The position numbers were made by a program, and so were the translations under genes. The notes beneath the pieces are model-generated. The model saw nothing but the letters and a program-made list of their open reading frames with translations, had not been told where the DNA came from and searched no databases. From the NCBI GenBank assembly GCA_031553315.1, contig JAVBLT010000053.1, positions 1 through 15,507 on the forward strand: a stretch of 15,507 nucleotides of DNA. Reading direction: 5' to 3'. The stretch is from JAVBLT01 sp031553315. Its GTDB lineage: Bacteria; Verrucomicrobiota; Kiritimatiellia; RFP12; DVOR01. Positions 7,177 to 14,979 of the stretch are shown here, in pieces (positions within the stretch are counted from its first letter, which is position 1; every line of letters starts with the position of its first letter).

Positions 7177-7799
7177 TGAGTCTCACTGTCCGAATCATGC
7201 TTCCCCCCATGCCCGCCTCGGCCAGGAGATTTATGGAAGCCCTCGCCCCTGCCCGGCGCGAGGCGCTCAACCGGCAGGTGGCCCATGCCGTGCAACATCA
7301 GGTTTCGACCCACCTTGCCGATGCCGCCCGTGGCCGCCACGCCACCGCCGACCGTCTCGGCGCCACACCGACCGGCCATCTCGAGCGGGCCGCCGAGAAC
7401 GTCGGCGCCGAGGCGACCGGCGAGGGCGCGGTCATCTCCATCGAGTCGCCCGGCATCGGGCGCGCCCGTGGCCCCATCACCATCACTCCCCGCGAAAAAA
7501 AATTCCTGACCATCCCGACCAGCGCCGAGAGTTACGGGCGAAAGGCCGGCAGCCTTTCCCTCCGCCTCTTCCGTCCCCAACAGAAAGGCTCCACCAAAGA
7601 CGCCCCCAAGCTCATGCGCTGCCTCGCCACCACCGACGGCGGCACCTTCCGCATTCTCTACGCCCTGGCCGAGCGCGCCACCCTCAAGCACGACCCCGGC
7701 CTCCTCCCCTCCGACGAGGCCATCACCGAGGCCGCCAAGACGGCCATCAAATTCCAACTCGAGGCCGAACGCCGCTCGGGAGAAGGAGCCTCCTCATGA
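7176..7799 (+). CDS. Phage virion morphogenesis / tail completion protein (Mu gpG-like position)
   Basis: This 207-residue protein starts within the preceding stop (TAATG, one shared base) and ends in a 4-base overlap with the next gene. The N-terminal part has ARRFMEALAPARREALNRQVAHAVQHQV; a strand-rich middle has GAVISIESPGIGRARGPITI and EKKFLTIPTSAESYGRKAGS; a C-terminal helix has EAITEAAKTAIKFQLEAERR. Phage virion morphogenesis (Mu gpG) and HK97 gp10-type tail-completion proteins share this order: an N-terminal helix, a beta sheet and a C-terminal helix. They sit between the head connector and the tail terminator. It would seal the neck during head-tail joining. The call is position plus fold pattern. 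Confidence 0.5.
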   Translation: MSLTVRIMLPPMPASARRFMEALAPARREALNRQVAHAVQHQVSTHLADAARGRHATADRLGATPTGHLERAAENVGAEATGEGAVISIESPGIGRARGPITITPREKKFLTIPTSAESYGRKAGSLSLRLFRPQQKGSTKDAPKLMRCLATTDGGTFRILYALAERATLKHDPGLLPSDEAITEAAKTAIKFQLEAERRSGEGASS

Positions 7800-8239
7800 T
7801 TCTGTCCGACATCCAGACCCAGATGGTCGACCTCCTTCAGCAAGACGCCTGGCTGGCCGTCCACCGTGTGGCCGTGCTGGCCGAGAACCGCGCCGACTTC
7901 GCGGCCGAGGTCGCCCGCCTCAGCCAGGCGCAGAAAATCAGCGCCCTCGTGATGACCGCCAACTTCGCCTCGAAAAGCAAGGCCGGAAAATCCATCGTCG
8001 GCGAGCTCGACGTCATCGTCCAAATCGACGAATTTCCCGCCGTCAACCGTGAGGAGGCCGGTTACGCCACGGCGCTCGACGCCGCCGAATACATCGCCGC
8101 CCGCTACAATCTGGAGACGCTTCCCGGTCACGGGCCGTTGGTCTGCAAAGGCATTGCAAGCCCCGCCAGCGAAGCCCTCTCGCTGATTTACACCGTCACC
8201 TTTTCAACCGTCGTCACGCTCTCCCTCATCCTTGATTAA
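7796..8239 (+). CDS. Putative tail terminator (Mu gp37 / lambda U-like position)
   Basis: A 147-residue protein starting at the ATGA overlap at 7796, preceded by AGAAGGAG inside the upstream gene, a good ribosome site that fixes the start. It begins MILSDIQTQMVDLLQQDAWL. A middle strand pair reads GELDVIVQIDEFPAVNRE, followed by helix ATALDAAEYIAARYN and a final strand-rich end (LSLIYTVTFSTVVTLSLILD). This alpha-beta layout, size and place just before the tail tube fit tail-terminator proteins that cap the finished tail. No specific family is recognised. Confidence 0.5.
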   Translation: MILSDIQTQMVDLLQQDAWLAVHRVAVLAENRADFAAEVARLSQAQKISALVMTANFASKSKAGKSIVGELDVIVQIDEFPAVNREEAGYATALDAAEYIAARYNLETLPGHGPLVCKGIASPASEALSLIYTVTFSTVVTLSLILD

Positions 8240-8262
8240 CCCCCCCCGAAAGGAACCCCGCC

Positions 8263-9201
8263 ATGGCCGCCACCATCGACCGCACCACCATTCTCCGAGG
8301 CCCCGGAACCGCCGCCTACGCCGGCGCTACGCTCTACGATGCCTCCGGCATCGAGGCCTCCGTCGAGACCTCGACGAAAGAGATCCCCTCTTCCGTCTCC
8401 GGAAAGCTCGACACCATCAAGACCGACCAGCTGATCAAGGTCAGCCTCACGCCCTGCGGGCAGTTGAACGCCGCCATTCTCGCCGCGCTTTACCCCCACC
8501 AGACGCCGGTCATCGGCGCCTCGCTCTGCGGCGCGGTCGACCGCGCCCTCGTCATTCACTCCCTCGCCGGCACGGAGCTCACCCTCCTCAACGCCGTCGT
8601 CACCAAGTGCCCCGAGCTCATCCTTTCGCCCGTGGAAACCGCTTTCGGCCAGGCTGAAATCACCGCCCTTCTCGGGAAGGGGAAGAAGCCGGTCGACGCC
8701 GACGCTCTCTACAAAATCGCCAGCAAGGCCTACGCCTCCGGCGCGCCCGACCCCACCGGCATCACCGGCGCCTACTACACGGCCACCTACGGCGGCCTGC
8801 AGATCCCCGACACCGTCGAGGGCTGGAAAGTCACCGTCGAGCTCCAGACCCAAGCCGTCCAGACCGACGCGCTGGGCACCGTCGACTACACCCTCTCCGG
8901 CGTCACCGTCCGCGCCGCCTGCACCCCCCTCGGCCTCACCGAAGCCCAGCTCCTCACCCTCGCCGGCCTGAACAAGCCCCGCGGCGCCTCTCTCGCCGGA
9001 GCCAGCGACCTCGTCATCACCGGTCAGGGCGGCCTCACCGTCACCCTCCGCCACGCCGCGCTTGTTCAAAGCCCCCTGCGCTGGGGCAACACCCAGAATC
9101 GCATCGGCGAAATCGCCTTTGAAGCCCACCGCGCCTTCTCCGGCGCCACCCCCGGAGAACTCTACACCATCGCCCTCGCCTCCGAAACGGTCAACGGTTA
9201 A
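8263..9201 (+). CDS. Putative major tail tube protein
   Basis: A 312-residue product with a strong site (CCGAAAGGAACCCCGCC) before its ATG. It is rich in predicted beta strands: RGPGTAAYAGATLYDASGI, DTIKTDQLIKVSLTPCGQL, VIGASLCGAVDRALVIHS, VEGWKVTVELQTQAVQTDALGT split by turns, and LVITGQGGLTVTLRHAALVQ. The first gene after the neck set and before the tape measure with an efficient ribosome site is normally the tail tube. It would form stacked rings of the tail. Its last codons (TVNG and stop) are written by a heptamer repeat that runs into the next gene. Length is above a typical 150-250 residue tube protein, so an extra domain is possible. Confidence 0.62.
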   Translation: MAATIDRTTILRGPGTAAYAGATLYDASGIEASVETSTKEIPSSVSGKLDTIKTDQLIKVSLTPCGQLNAAILAALYPHQTPVIGASLCGAVDRALVIHSLAGTELTLLNAVVTKCPELILSPVETAFGQAEITALLGKGKKPVDADALYKIASKAYASGAPDPTGITGAYYTATYGGLQIPDTVEGWKVTVELQTQAVQTDALGTVDYTLSGVTVRAACTPLGLTEAQLLTLAGLNKPRGASLAGASDLVITGQGGLTVTLRHAALVQSPLRWGNTQNRIGEIAFEAHRAFSGATPGELYTIALASETVNG

Positions 9202-9221
9202 CGGTCAACGGACAACGGAAT
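9187..9221 (+). repeat. Five tandem 7-bp units at the tail-tube/unknown gene boundary
   Basis: Units ACGGTCA, ACGGTTA, ACGGTCA, ACGGACA and ACGGAAT lie head to tail without a gap. They include the last three amino-acid codons and the stop of the tail tube gene, and run to one base before the next ATG. A matching array in the reverse direction is at 9611-9638. Confidence 0.85.
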
Positions 9222-9222
9222 C

Positions 9223-9594
9223 ATGGATATCACCCTCGACAATTACCTCCTCTGCAGAAGCGACGGCCGTTATGACGACGGCACCCCCGTCGGCCCCGGC
9301 AAAATGACCGGCCGCCTCACCCCCGGCACCCTCGACCGCGACTACATCGGCGCCGAAGGCGTCGACACCGAGCCCATCGGCTGCGACCGCAAAATCCTCC
9401 ACTTCAGCGCCACCCGCACCTATCCCGCCGAAGCCCTTGCCCTCGCCGGCTACCTCGCCGCCTTCGACTGCCCCCGCTCCGGCGAAATCAAAATCGGCGG
9501 CAAAACCCTCATCAAAAAAGCCACCCTCAAAGACCTCGCCGCCGACGTCGACGGCGTCACCCTCACCCTCGACTACCAGTTTCTAGGCTGGTAA
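9223..9594 (+). CDS. Small hypothetical tail-region protein flanked by heptamer repeats
   Basis: This 123-residue protein begins MDITLDNYLLCRSDGRYDDG and ends LTLDYQFLGW. Strand-like segments alternate with glycine turns (GEIKIGGKTLIKKATLKDL, DGVTLTLDYQFLGW), so a small beta-rich fold is likely; there is no membrane segment or signal peptide. Its place between tail tube and tape measure is where long-tailed phages encode tail assembly chaperones, but the protein does not look helical like those, and no convincing frameshift extension was found. It has no visible ribosome site: the bases before the ATG are the heptamer repeat. I do not recognise the family; a minor tail or accessory protein is the most that can be said. 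Confidence 0.6.
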   Translation: MDITLDNYLLCRSDGRYDDGTPVGPGKMTGRLTPGTLDRDYIGAEGVDTEPIGCDRKILHFSATRTYPAEALALAGYLAAFDCPRSGEIKIGGKTLIKKATLKDLAADVDGVTLTLDYQFLGW

Positions 9595-9610
9595 CACTCG
9601 GGGGCGCCGC

Positions 9611-9638
9611 CCACCGTCAACCGTCCACCGTCAACTGT
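9611..9638 (-). repeat. Four tandem 7-bp units before the tape measure, inverted relative to 9187-9221
   Basis: On the plus strand the units read CCACCGT, CAACCGT, CCACCGT and CAACTGT. Read on the minus strand they are ACAGTTG, ACGGTGG, ACGGTTG, ACGGTGG, the same ACGGTnn core as the array on the other side of the 123-residue gene. The array occupies the spot where a ribosome site would normally be. Confidence 0.8.
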
Positions 9639-9652
9639 GAGCGAAGCGAACT

Positions 9653-11260
9653 ATGGCAGATAACGACACCCTCACCATTTCCATCAAAACCGCCGCCGAC
9701 ACCGCCGGCCTCACCGCCGTCGCCACCGCCGAAAAAGAGCTCGCCGCCGCAACCCACGAAGCCAACCAGGCCGGGCAAGCCCAGCAGCAGCAAACCGTCA
9801 GCCTCACCGGAGCCCTCAACCAGCAGACCATCAGCGTCGGCAACCTCGCCAAAGCCAAAGATGCCGCCGCCAAATCCGGCAACGGTCTCAGCGTCACCAT
9901 CCGCACCCTCGGCGGCGCCGTCAACGCCCTCGGCGGCTCCTTCGCCGGCATCGGCTCAAAAATTGCAGGCCTTTTCAGTCCCGGCGGCATCGTCGCGGCC
10001 GCCTCCCTCGCCGTCGGAGCGCTCACCGCTGCCATCGGCGGCTATTTCCAGCGCCTCAGCGAAGCCCGCGAAAGCGCCGCCGAGAAGCAAATGGAAAAGC
10101 TCAAGCAAACCGTCACCGACCTCGCCACTGCTTACGACACGCTCACCGAATCCATCAAAGCCGCCGACGATGCCCGCCGAACTCAGCAAACCCTCGCCGA
10201 CGAAGAAACCGCCGCCGCCAACGAAACCGAGCTTCAAGATATCGAAGCCCGCCGCCAGCAGGAGCTCGCCGGAAACACCCCCGACGATGAATTCGCCAAC
10301 CAGCGCACCAACGCGAAGTTTGATCAGGAACGCAATCAGGCACAGTTCCGCCAGAAACGCGCCGCCACCCAGACCGAAATCGACCGCAAAACCGACGCCG
10401 CCGCGCTCTCCGAGGATCGCGCCAAGGCGTTTGTCGCGCAGGCCGACGAACTCGGCCCCCAGATCAATCCCCTCCAGAAAACCGTCGAAGACAACAAAGC
10501 GAAAATGGCCAAAAACGACAAAATGTTAAACGGCAAAGCCAACGGGGTCGCAGAAGGCGGTCATTGGCACAAGAAAATGACAAAAGAAAACGAGACCCTA
10601 AAAGCGGAAAACGAGCGGATCAAGCCCAAACTCGAGAAGCTCCTGAAACAACGTGAAGCCCTCGAAAGCCAGGGCGCCGCCGAAACGCAAAACGCCCAAA
10701 TCCTTCGCTCCTCCGCCGAGATCAGCAAAAAAAAGCTGACAAGCATCGGCCTTGCCGAAGCAAGCGACACCCAAGCTTCCGCCGCCAAATCCGCCGCCAT
10801 CGACCGCGCCGAAGCCAAAAAAGCCGACGACGAGCAGCGCCGAAAAGACGAAATCGAGCGCCAGCGCAAAAAGCACGACGACGCCATCGCCCGCATACAA
10901 ACCGAGAAAGACGCCTACCTCGAAAACCGCCAAACCCGCACCGATGAACACCAAACCGCCAAAGAGCGAGTCAGCACCGCCAACGACCGCCTCGCCGCCA
11001 TCAAAAAGCAACAAGGCCACAAAGCTCTCAGCCCCCAGGAAAAGGCCCGCCTTACCGCCGCCACACACGAGCGAGACGCAGCCGCCGCCGACTACGCCCC
11101 CATCGAAAAGCTCTTCACCCAGTTCACCCAGGCCGACGCCGGCGCCATGAAAGCCTTTGAAAAAGGCCTCGAAGCCGCCATCCGCCAGAAAAAAGAGTGG
11201 GAAACCACCCTCGCCGCCAAATCCGCCACCCTCTCCTCCGACCACCAGGCAACCCCCTAA
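9653..11260 (+). CDS. Tape measure protein (short)
   Basis: This 535-residue protein has the composition of a tape measure. Alanine/glutamine-rich helices at the start are followed by a glycine-rich hydrophobic stretch at about 89-131 (IGSKIAGLFSPGGIVAAASL, then AVGALTAAIGGYF), and then by some 350 residues of charged coiled coil (for example ETLKAENERIKPKLEKLLKQ and RKDEIERQRKKHDDAIARI). Tape measure proteins span the tail lumen and set tail length. At about 1.5 angstrom per residue this one would give a tail near 80 nm if fully helical, short for a siphovirus. The start codon follows GCGAAGCGAAC rather than a normal GAAAGGA site. It lies immediately before the tail hub gene, the usual order. 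Confidence 0.78.
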   Translation: MADNDTLTISIKTAADTAGLTAVATAEKELAAATHEANQAGQAQQQQTVSLTGALNQQTISVGNLAKAKDAAAKSGNGLSVTIRTLGGAVNALGGSFAGIGSKIAGLFSPGGIVAAASLAVGALTAAIGGYFQRLSEARESAAEKQMEKLKQTVTDLATAYDTLTESIKAADDARRTQQTLADEETAAANETELQDIEARRQQELAGNTPDDEFANQRTNAKFDQERNQAQFRQKRAATQTEIDRKTDAAALSEDRAKAFVAQADELGPQINPLQKTVEDNKAKMAKNDKMLNGKANGVAEGGHWHKKMTKENETLKAENERIKPKLEKLLKQREALESQGAAETQNAQILRSSAEISKKKLTSIGLAEASDTQASAAKSAAIDRAEAKKADDEQRRKDEIERQRKKHDDAIARIQTEKDAYLENRQTRTDEHQTAKERVSTANDRLAAIKKQQGHKALSPQEKARLTAATHERDAAAADYAPIEKLFTQFTQADAGAMKAFEKGLEAAIRQKKEWETTLAAKSATLSSDHQATP

Positions 11261-11267
11261 GGCACCC

Positions 11268-13295
11268 ATGCTCAACAAAACCTACCTCCTCCAGGCCAAA
11301 ACCGCCCACGGCACCCTCACCCTCGAGGCCGAAGGCTGCACCGTCAACTACACCCGCCGCAGCGGCGCCACCGCCCGCCTCACCGGCGTCAAGCCCGGAA
11401 CCCTCGCCGTCGGCGACCTCATCCGCATCGCCCGCGACACCGGCGAAACCGACGAAATCACCGGCGGCGGCCTCGTCCGCCACGTCTTTTGCGGAACCGT
11501 GAGCCAGCGCACCCGCCGCACCGCCGGCGGCGCCGTCCATGAAGACTTCGCGGCCGAAGACAACCTCGCCGCCCTCGGCCGCCTCGTCTACAAACAGGAT
11601 CGCGCCCTGCAAGTCTCCGCCGAAGGCCGCCCCGTCGCCACACCCTCCTCCCGCGTCATCCTCAACCAAAACCCCGCCGGCGCCCCCTGGCCCCTCCGCA
11701 ACCAGATCCTCGACGTCCTCCGCGCCGCCGGCCCCGTCTTTGAAGCCGCCTCCGACATCGGCGGCCTCACCCTCCCCATGGAAGAGCTGCGCGACATCAC
11801 CTGCCTTCAGGCCCTCGACCGCCTCCTGCGCCTTCTCCCCGCCTCCCTCGTCCTGGGCGGCCTCACCGCCGACTGGCCCGCCTCAGGCTGGCCCCTCGGC
11901 ACCCTCATCCGCCTGCGCAAAACCGCCCTTCTCTCCACCGACGACGTCATCGCCGCCGCCCGCGATCAAGGCCTCATCCAATCCCTCACCGAAACCACCG
12001 ACACCCCCATCGCCGGCGTCCTTCTCGAAATCGAAGCCACCGGCAGCCACCAGGGCGAAACCGTCATCGCCCGCCGCTACCAGACCGCCGGCGACACCGG
12101 CAACCCCGCCAACCTCCTCCACGCCACCCTCCAGCTCGCCGGCAGTCAATACAGCTCCACCCGCCAATCCGTCACCCTCCGCACCGAGCCCATCCCCGCC
12201 AACCTCAACAACCCCGCCTGGTGGATCGCCAAACACCCCCGCCTCGCCGGCCTCGCCCCCAGCCAAGTCGCCATCACCGCCGCCAAACGCCAAACCCCCG
12301 GCGGCAAACCCTCCCAAAACTATCCCAACCTCACCGCCGACCCGATCCCCGACATCAAAGACGCCGGCAAAAACGCCCTCCTCGAAACATTCACCGCCCT
12401 CGCCACCGTCACCAAACGCGAAAACGGCGACTCCGGCGAAATCGTCTCCAAAGAGGAATCCATCCCCCTCGAAATGGAGCTCGTCACCACCGACGCCGAA
12501 GGCGGCCCCGAAGGCAAAGAATACACCTGGATCGCCGAGCAGGATCTCACCCACGCCGAAGAACCCCCCGCCGGCCTCGCCCAAGCCATCTACGAAGCCC
12601 ACCGCACCGCCGGCCGCACCGCCGAAATCACCTTCCGCTTTCCTCACGGCTTCCACGGCCCCGACCTCATGTTCATGCACCACAACGGCCTCCCCGCCCT
12701 CGCCGCCCCCCTCGACATCGCCACCGACACCGCCACCCTCCGCTTCGGCGCCACCCCCCTCGCCGCCGAAGACCTCGCCGCCCTCCTCACCGGCTTCCGC
12801 CTCCACCGCCCCGGCTGGACCCACGCCTCCCGCAAAAGCGGCAAAGCCGCCGACCAGGCCGCCGGAAGCGTCAACGCCAACATCATCGCCCCCGCCAAAA
12901 CCACCGGCTCCGCCCCCGGCCAACCCATGGTCGCCACCATCGGCAAAGACAACGCCAAAGCCGTCATCGACCCCACCGCCCTCGCCACCCCCGCCAAATT
13001 CCAAAAAATCACCCTCCTCACCCCCGGCGAAGACGGCAAAGCCACCCCCGCCACCCTCACCCTCCTCGCCACCGACCCCATCGCCGCCGACCCCGTCGAC
13101 ATCGGCGGCCTGCCCGACGGCACCGAAATCTACGGCCCCGTCGAATACATCCCCCCCACTTACGACGCCCCCGCCAGGCTCACCCAGAAAAAGCTCAAAT
13201 GGGTCGCCAAAACCGCGCAATTCGTTGAATCCGCCACCCTCACCGTCACCGACCTCGCCCCCCACGCCGCCGAACACCAGGGAGCCCCCCAATGA
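11268..13295 (+). CDS. Large tail hub / tail-tip protein
   Basis: This 675-residue protein begins at ATG 11268, seven bases after the tape measure stop; the frame upstream is a shadow of the tape measure. It is a soluble, strand-rich protein without signal or membrane segment. Notable blocks are TYLLQAKTAHGTLTLEAEGC, GVKPGTLAVGDLIRIARDTG, a helical block with LRNQILDVLRAAGPVFEAAS and LQALDRLLRLLPASLVLGGL, and a C-terminal part with VDIGGLPDGTEIYGPVEYIP. The first large gene after the tape measure normally encodes distal-tail, hub or baseplate protein (Mu gp44-like, Tal-like) that closes the tail tube. I do not recognise the exact family; the role is inferred from position and size. Codon use is extreme (mostly GCC, CTC, ACC). 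It overlaps the next gene by 4 bases. Confidence 0.6.
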   Translation: MLNKTYLLQAKTAHGTLTLEAEGCTVNYTRRSGATARLTGVKPGTLAVGDLIRIARDTGETDEITGGGLVRHVFCGTVSQRTRRTAGGAVHEDFAAEDNLAALGRLVYKQDRALQVSAEGRPVATPSSRVILNQNPAGAPWPLRNQILDVLRAAGPVFEAASDIGGLTLPMEELRDITCLQALDRLLRLLPASLVLGGLTADWPASGWPLGTLIRLRKTALLSTDDVIAAARDQGLIQSLTETTDTPIAGVLLEIEATGSHQGETVIARRYQTAGDTGNPANLLHATLQLAGSQYSSTRQSVTLRTEPIPANLNNPAWWIAKHPRLAGLAPSQVAITAAKRQTPGGKPSQNYPNLTADPIPDIKDAGKNALLETFTALATVTKRENGDSGEIVSKEESIPLEMELVTTDAEGGPEGKEYTWIAEQDLTHAEEPPAGLAQAIYEAHRTAGRTAEITFRFPHGFHGPDLMFMHHNGLPALAAPLDIATDTATLRFGATPLAAEDLAALLTGFRLHRPGWTHASRKSGKAADQAAGSVNANIIAPAKTTGSAPGQPMVATIGKDNAKAVIDPTALATPAKFQKITLLTPGEDGKATPATLTLLATDPIAADPVDIGGLPDGTEIYGPVEYIPPTYDAPARLTQKKLKWVAKTAQFVESATLTVTDLAPHAAEHQGAPQ

Positions 13296-13843
13296 GACCC
13301 CGCAGCACCCCCCTCCACAGCACCTGCGGCCTCCCCCTCTTCGGCGCCGCCGGCACCCCCCTCCACTCCGCCCACTCCTCCATCCTCACCATCACCTTCA
13401 GCCTCGCCGACTACACCGCCAACCACCTTTGGATGAGCTTCGCCACCGACCCCGCCGGCCTCGACCGCATCCCCGAAGCCGCCCTCCTCGAAGGCAGCTA
13501 CTACCGCGCCGGCGGCGTCATCACCCAAAGCGTCAGCACCCAGGGGCGCATCGCCATCGACCTCCTCGACCTTCCCCCAGTCGCCCAAAACGGAGCCATC
13601 TCCACCTACCGCCTCTACATCTTCGCCAACGCCTGCAACTGGGGCTGCAACGGCCCCGACCGCCTCCCCCGCGCCGTCGCCGTCCAAATCAAAACCCCCA
13701 CCGCCCTCCTCGCCGCCCTCACCAAAACCGTCCCCCAATCCACCCGCCCCGACCCCGGACAAGAAACCCCCTACGCCCTCGCCCAGATCACCTACGACGC
13801 CTCCGCCAAAACCATCCTCGCCACCACCCTCACGGCTCTCTAA
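13292..13843 (+). CDS. Hypothetical tail-tip protein
   Basis: This 183-residue protein starts at an ATGA overlap with the hub gene and is preceded by AGGGAG, a moderate ribosome site. The N terminus contains the pentapeptide TPLHS twice, 16 residues apart. Then come strand-rich segments (SSILTITFSLADYTANHLWM, AISTYRLYIFANACNWGC) and a C-terminal part with QETPYALAQITYDASAKTIL. No transmembrane helix is evident. It lies between hub and fibre, so a tail-tip or fibre-attachment protein is likely, but no family is recognised. Confidence 0.6.
   Translation: MRPRSTPLHSTCGLPLFGAAGTPLHSAHSSILTITFSLADYTANHLWMSFATDPAGLDRIPEAALLEGSYYRAGGVITQSVSTQGRIAIDLLDLPPVAQNGAISTYRLYIFANACNWGCNGPDRLPRAVAVQIKTPTALLAALTKTVPQSTRPDPGQETPYALAQITYDASAKTILATTLTAL
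13305..13366 (+). repeat. Direct 14-bp repeat encoding TPLHS twice
   Basis: GCACCCCCCTCCAC occurs at 13305-13318 and 13353-13366, 48 bases apart, which keeps the frame. Each copy encodes the core of TPLHS at the start of the 183-residue protein. Confidence 0.75.
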
Positions 13844-13863
13844 CCCAACCGAAAGGAAAAACC

Positions 13864-14913
13864 ATGAAACACCGCATCACCCTCCACCCTCGCCCCTCCA
13901 CCCTCCACCGCGCCTGCATGGCGGCCGCAATCCTTGCGGCCACCCTTGCAGAAGCCGCCCCCCTCACCTACCGCTGGACCGTCGAAGCCAGCAACCCCCA
14001 ACCCTACAGCGCCACCGTCATGCGCGGCGAAACCGTCAGCCTTTCCGCCACCCTGCGCGCCTACGGCCAGCGCGTCGACCTCGCCGGCGCCGATGCCGTT
14101 TTCTACTGGCAAACCCCTGATATGGGAGCCTCCTGGTGGAGCGAGCCCGCCACCGTCAGCGGCGACACCCTCACCGCCGCCTGGTCCCCCCTCAACGACC
14201 CCGGCGCCGACCGCTACACCTTCTTCATCGCCGCCACCGCCGGCAGCGCCACCCTCTACCGCGCCTACGGCACCCTCCAGATGCGCCCCGCCCCCGGCTT
14301 CAACCCCGTCACCCTCCCCCCGCCCGTCTCCGTCGACTACGCCACCCGCGACTGGATCGCCGCCCAAGGCTACCTCACCGCCGAGGCCGACCCCACCGTT
14401 CCCGCCGCCACCAACGCCCTCATGGCCGCCGCCATCGACCGCTTCCAACCCAAAGGCAGCTACCTCACCGCCGAAACCGACCCCACCATCTACCCCTGGG
14501 CGAAGGCGCCAACCAAACCCGCCTACACCGCCGCCGAAGTCGGCGCCCTCGCCGAGGGAAGCGTGCCCGCCGCAAGCTGCGCAAGCCTGCCGCCCGACGA
14601 ACCTTCCGCTTCGTTTCTCATCCGGCGCAACACCGTCTCCAACCGGGAGTTTCCCCGGTGGTTCGAGGAGCCGGTCGATATCTTCCTCGACAATTTCGGG
14701 CGCGACGACGCCGTGATCGACGACGCCGCCCTGGTCGTGACGTTTAACGACGACTACGCCTCCGCCAGCCTCCGCTGGCCCGCCGGCGCCCGCTTCGCAA
14801 ACGGCGAAATCCCCGCCATGAAAACCGGCACCTGGCTCGTCCGCTTCATGCAGAGCCGCGGCGTTCTGCTCGTCTCGGTCGAAGGCCCCTATCTGCCGGC
14901 CCTTCTCCACTAA
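13864..14913 (+). CDS. Fibre or receptor-binding-like tail protein with signal-peptide-like N terminus
   Basis: A 349-residue protein; the start at 13864 is fixed by CCGAAAGGAAAAACC. Residues 1-18 are basic (MKHRITLHPRPSTLHRAC), 19-29 hydrophobic (MAAAILAATLA), and A29-E30-A31 before A32 fits a signal peptidase I site. Residues about 32-145 resemble the beta-sandwich start of baseplate upper proteins (BppU type): RGETVSLSATLRAYGQRVDL, GADAVFYWQTPDMG, then DRYTFFIAAT. Next come two copies of YLTAE(A/T)DPT at Y170 and Y200, and WAKAPTKPAYTAAEVGAL, a sequence style common in phage fibre proteins. The last 100 residues (SASFLIRRNTVSNREFPRWF...) may be the receptor-binding end. It follows the tail-tip genes, as expected of a fibre. 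An exported phage fibre is unusual; the hydrophobic start could instead anchor it. Confidence 0.65.
   Translation: MKHRITLHPRPSTLHRACMAAAILAATLAEAAPLTYRWTVEASNPQPYSATVMRGETVSLSATLRAYGQRVDLAGADAVFYWQTPDMGASWWSEPATVSGDTLTAAWSPLNDPGADRYTFFIAATAGSATLYRAYGTLQMRPAPGFNPVTLPPPVSVDYATRDWIAAQGYLTAEADPTVPAATNALMAAAIDRFQPKGSYLTAETDPTIYPWAKAPTKPAYTAAEVGALAEGSVPAASCASLPPDEPSASFLIRRNTVSNREFPRWFEEPVDIFLDNFGRDDAVIDDAALVVTFNDDYASASLRWPAGARFANGEIPAMKTGTWLVRFMQSRGVLLVSVEGPYLPALLH
13880..13907 (+). repeat. Four tandem 7-bp units inside the fibre gene 5' end
   Basis: CCCTCCA, CCCTCGC, CCCTCCA, CCCTCCA follow each other from 13880 to 13907, encoding roughly TLHPRPSTLH ahead of the hydrophobic segment. The 7-base period is the same as in the arrays at 9187 and 9611, though the unit sequence differs. 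Confidence 0.7.
14371..14487 (+). repeat. Pair of YLTAExDPT fibre repeats, 90 bp apart
   Basis: Near-identical 27-base segments at 14371-14397 and 14461-14487 encode YLTAEADPT and YLTAETDPT, exactly 30 residues apart. This is a protein repeat of the fibre shaft, not a DNA mobile element. Confidence 0.8.
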
Positions 14914-14938
14914 CCCAAAACCCCGCCCGCTGAAAGGA

Positions 14939-14979
14939 GCAAGCCTCGCCGCGACATTGAAGCCGTGTGAGGGGCTTGC
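14939..14979 (+). other. Hairpin in the gap between fibre and lysis genes
   Basis: GCAAGCC (14939-14945) pairs with GGCTTGC (14973-14979), extendable past a two-base bulge by TC/GA. The loop is about 21 bases and no T-run follows, so terminator activity is doubtful. A GAAAGGAG sequence at about 14932-14939 just before the hairpin has no start codon behind it, which hints at a deleted gene start. Confidence 0.4.

Noticed and set aside
9514..9520. AAAAAAG run in the small gene before the tape measure, considered as a tail-chaperone frameshift site
   Set aside because: The codon phase is C-AAA-AAA, a poor slippery heptamer, and the -1 frame does not lead into a convincing chaperone extension or the tape measure frame.
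11539..13863. A 775-codon open frame overlapping the tail hub gene and continuing in frame into the fibre gene
   Set aside because: Its product is almost pure Pro, Ser, Thr, Ala and Arg low complexity, as expected from reading C-rich codons out of frame; the fibre has its own ribosome site and start at 13864.
14371..14487. Regularly spaced repeats considered as a CRISPR-like array
   Set aside because: Only two copies, in frame, encoding a fibre protein motif.
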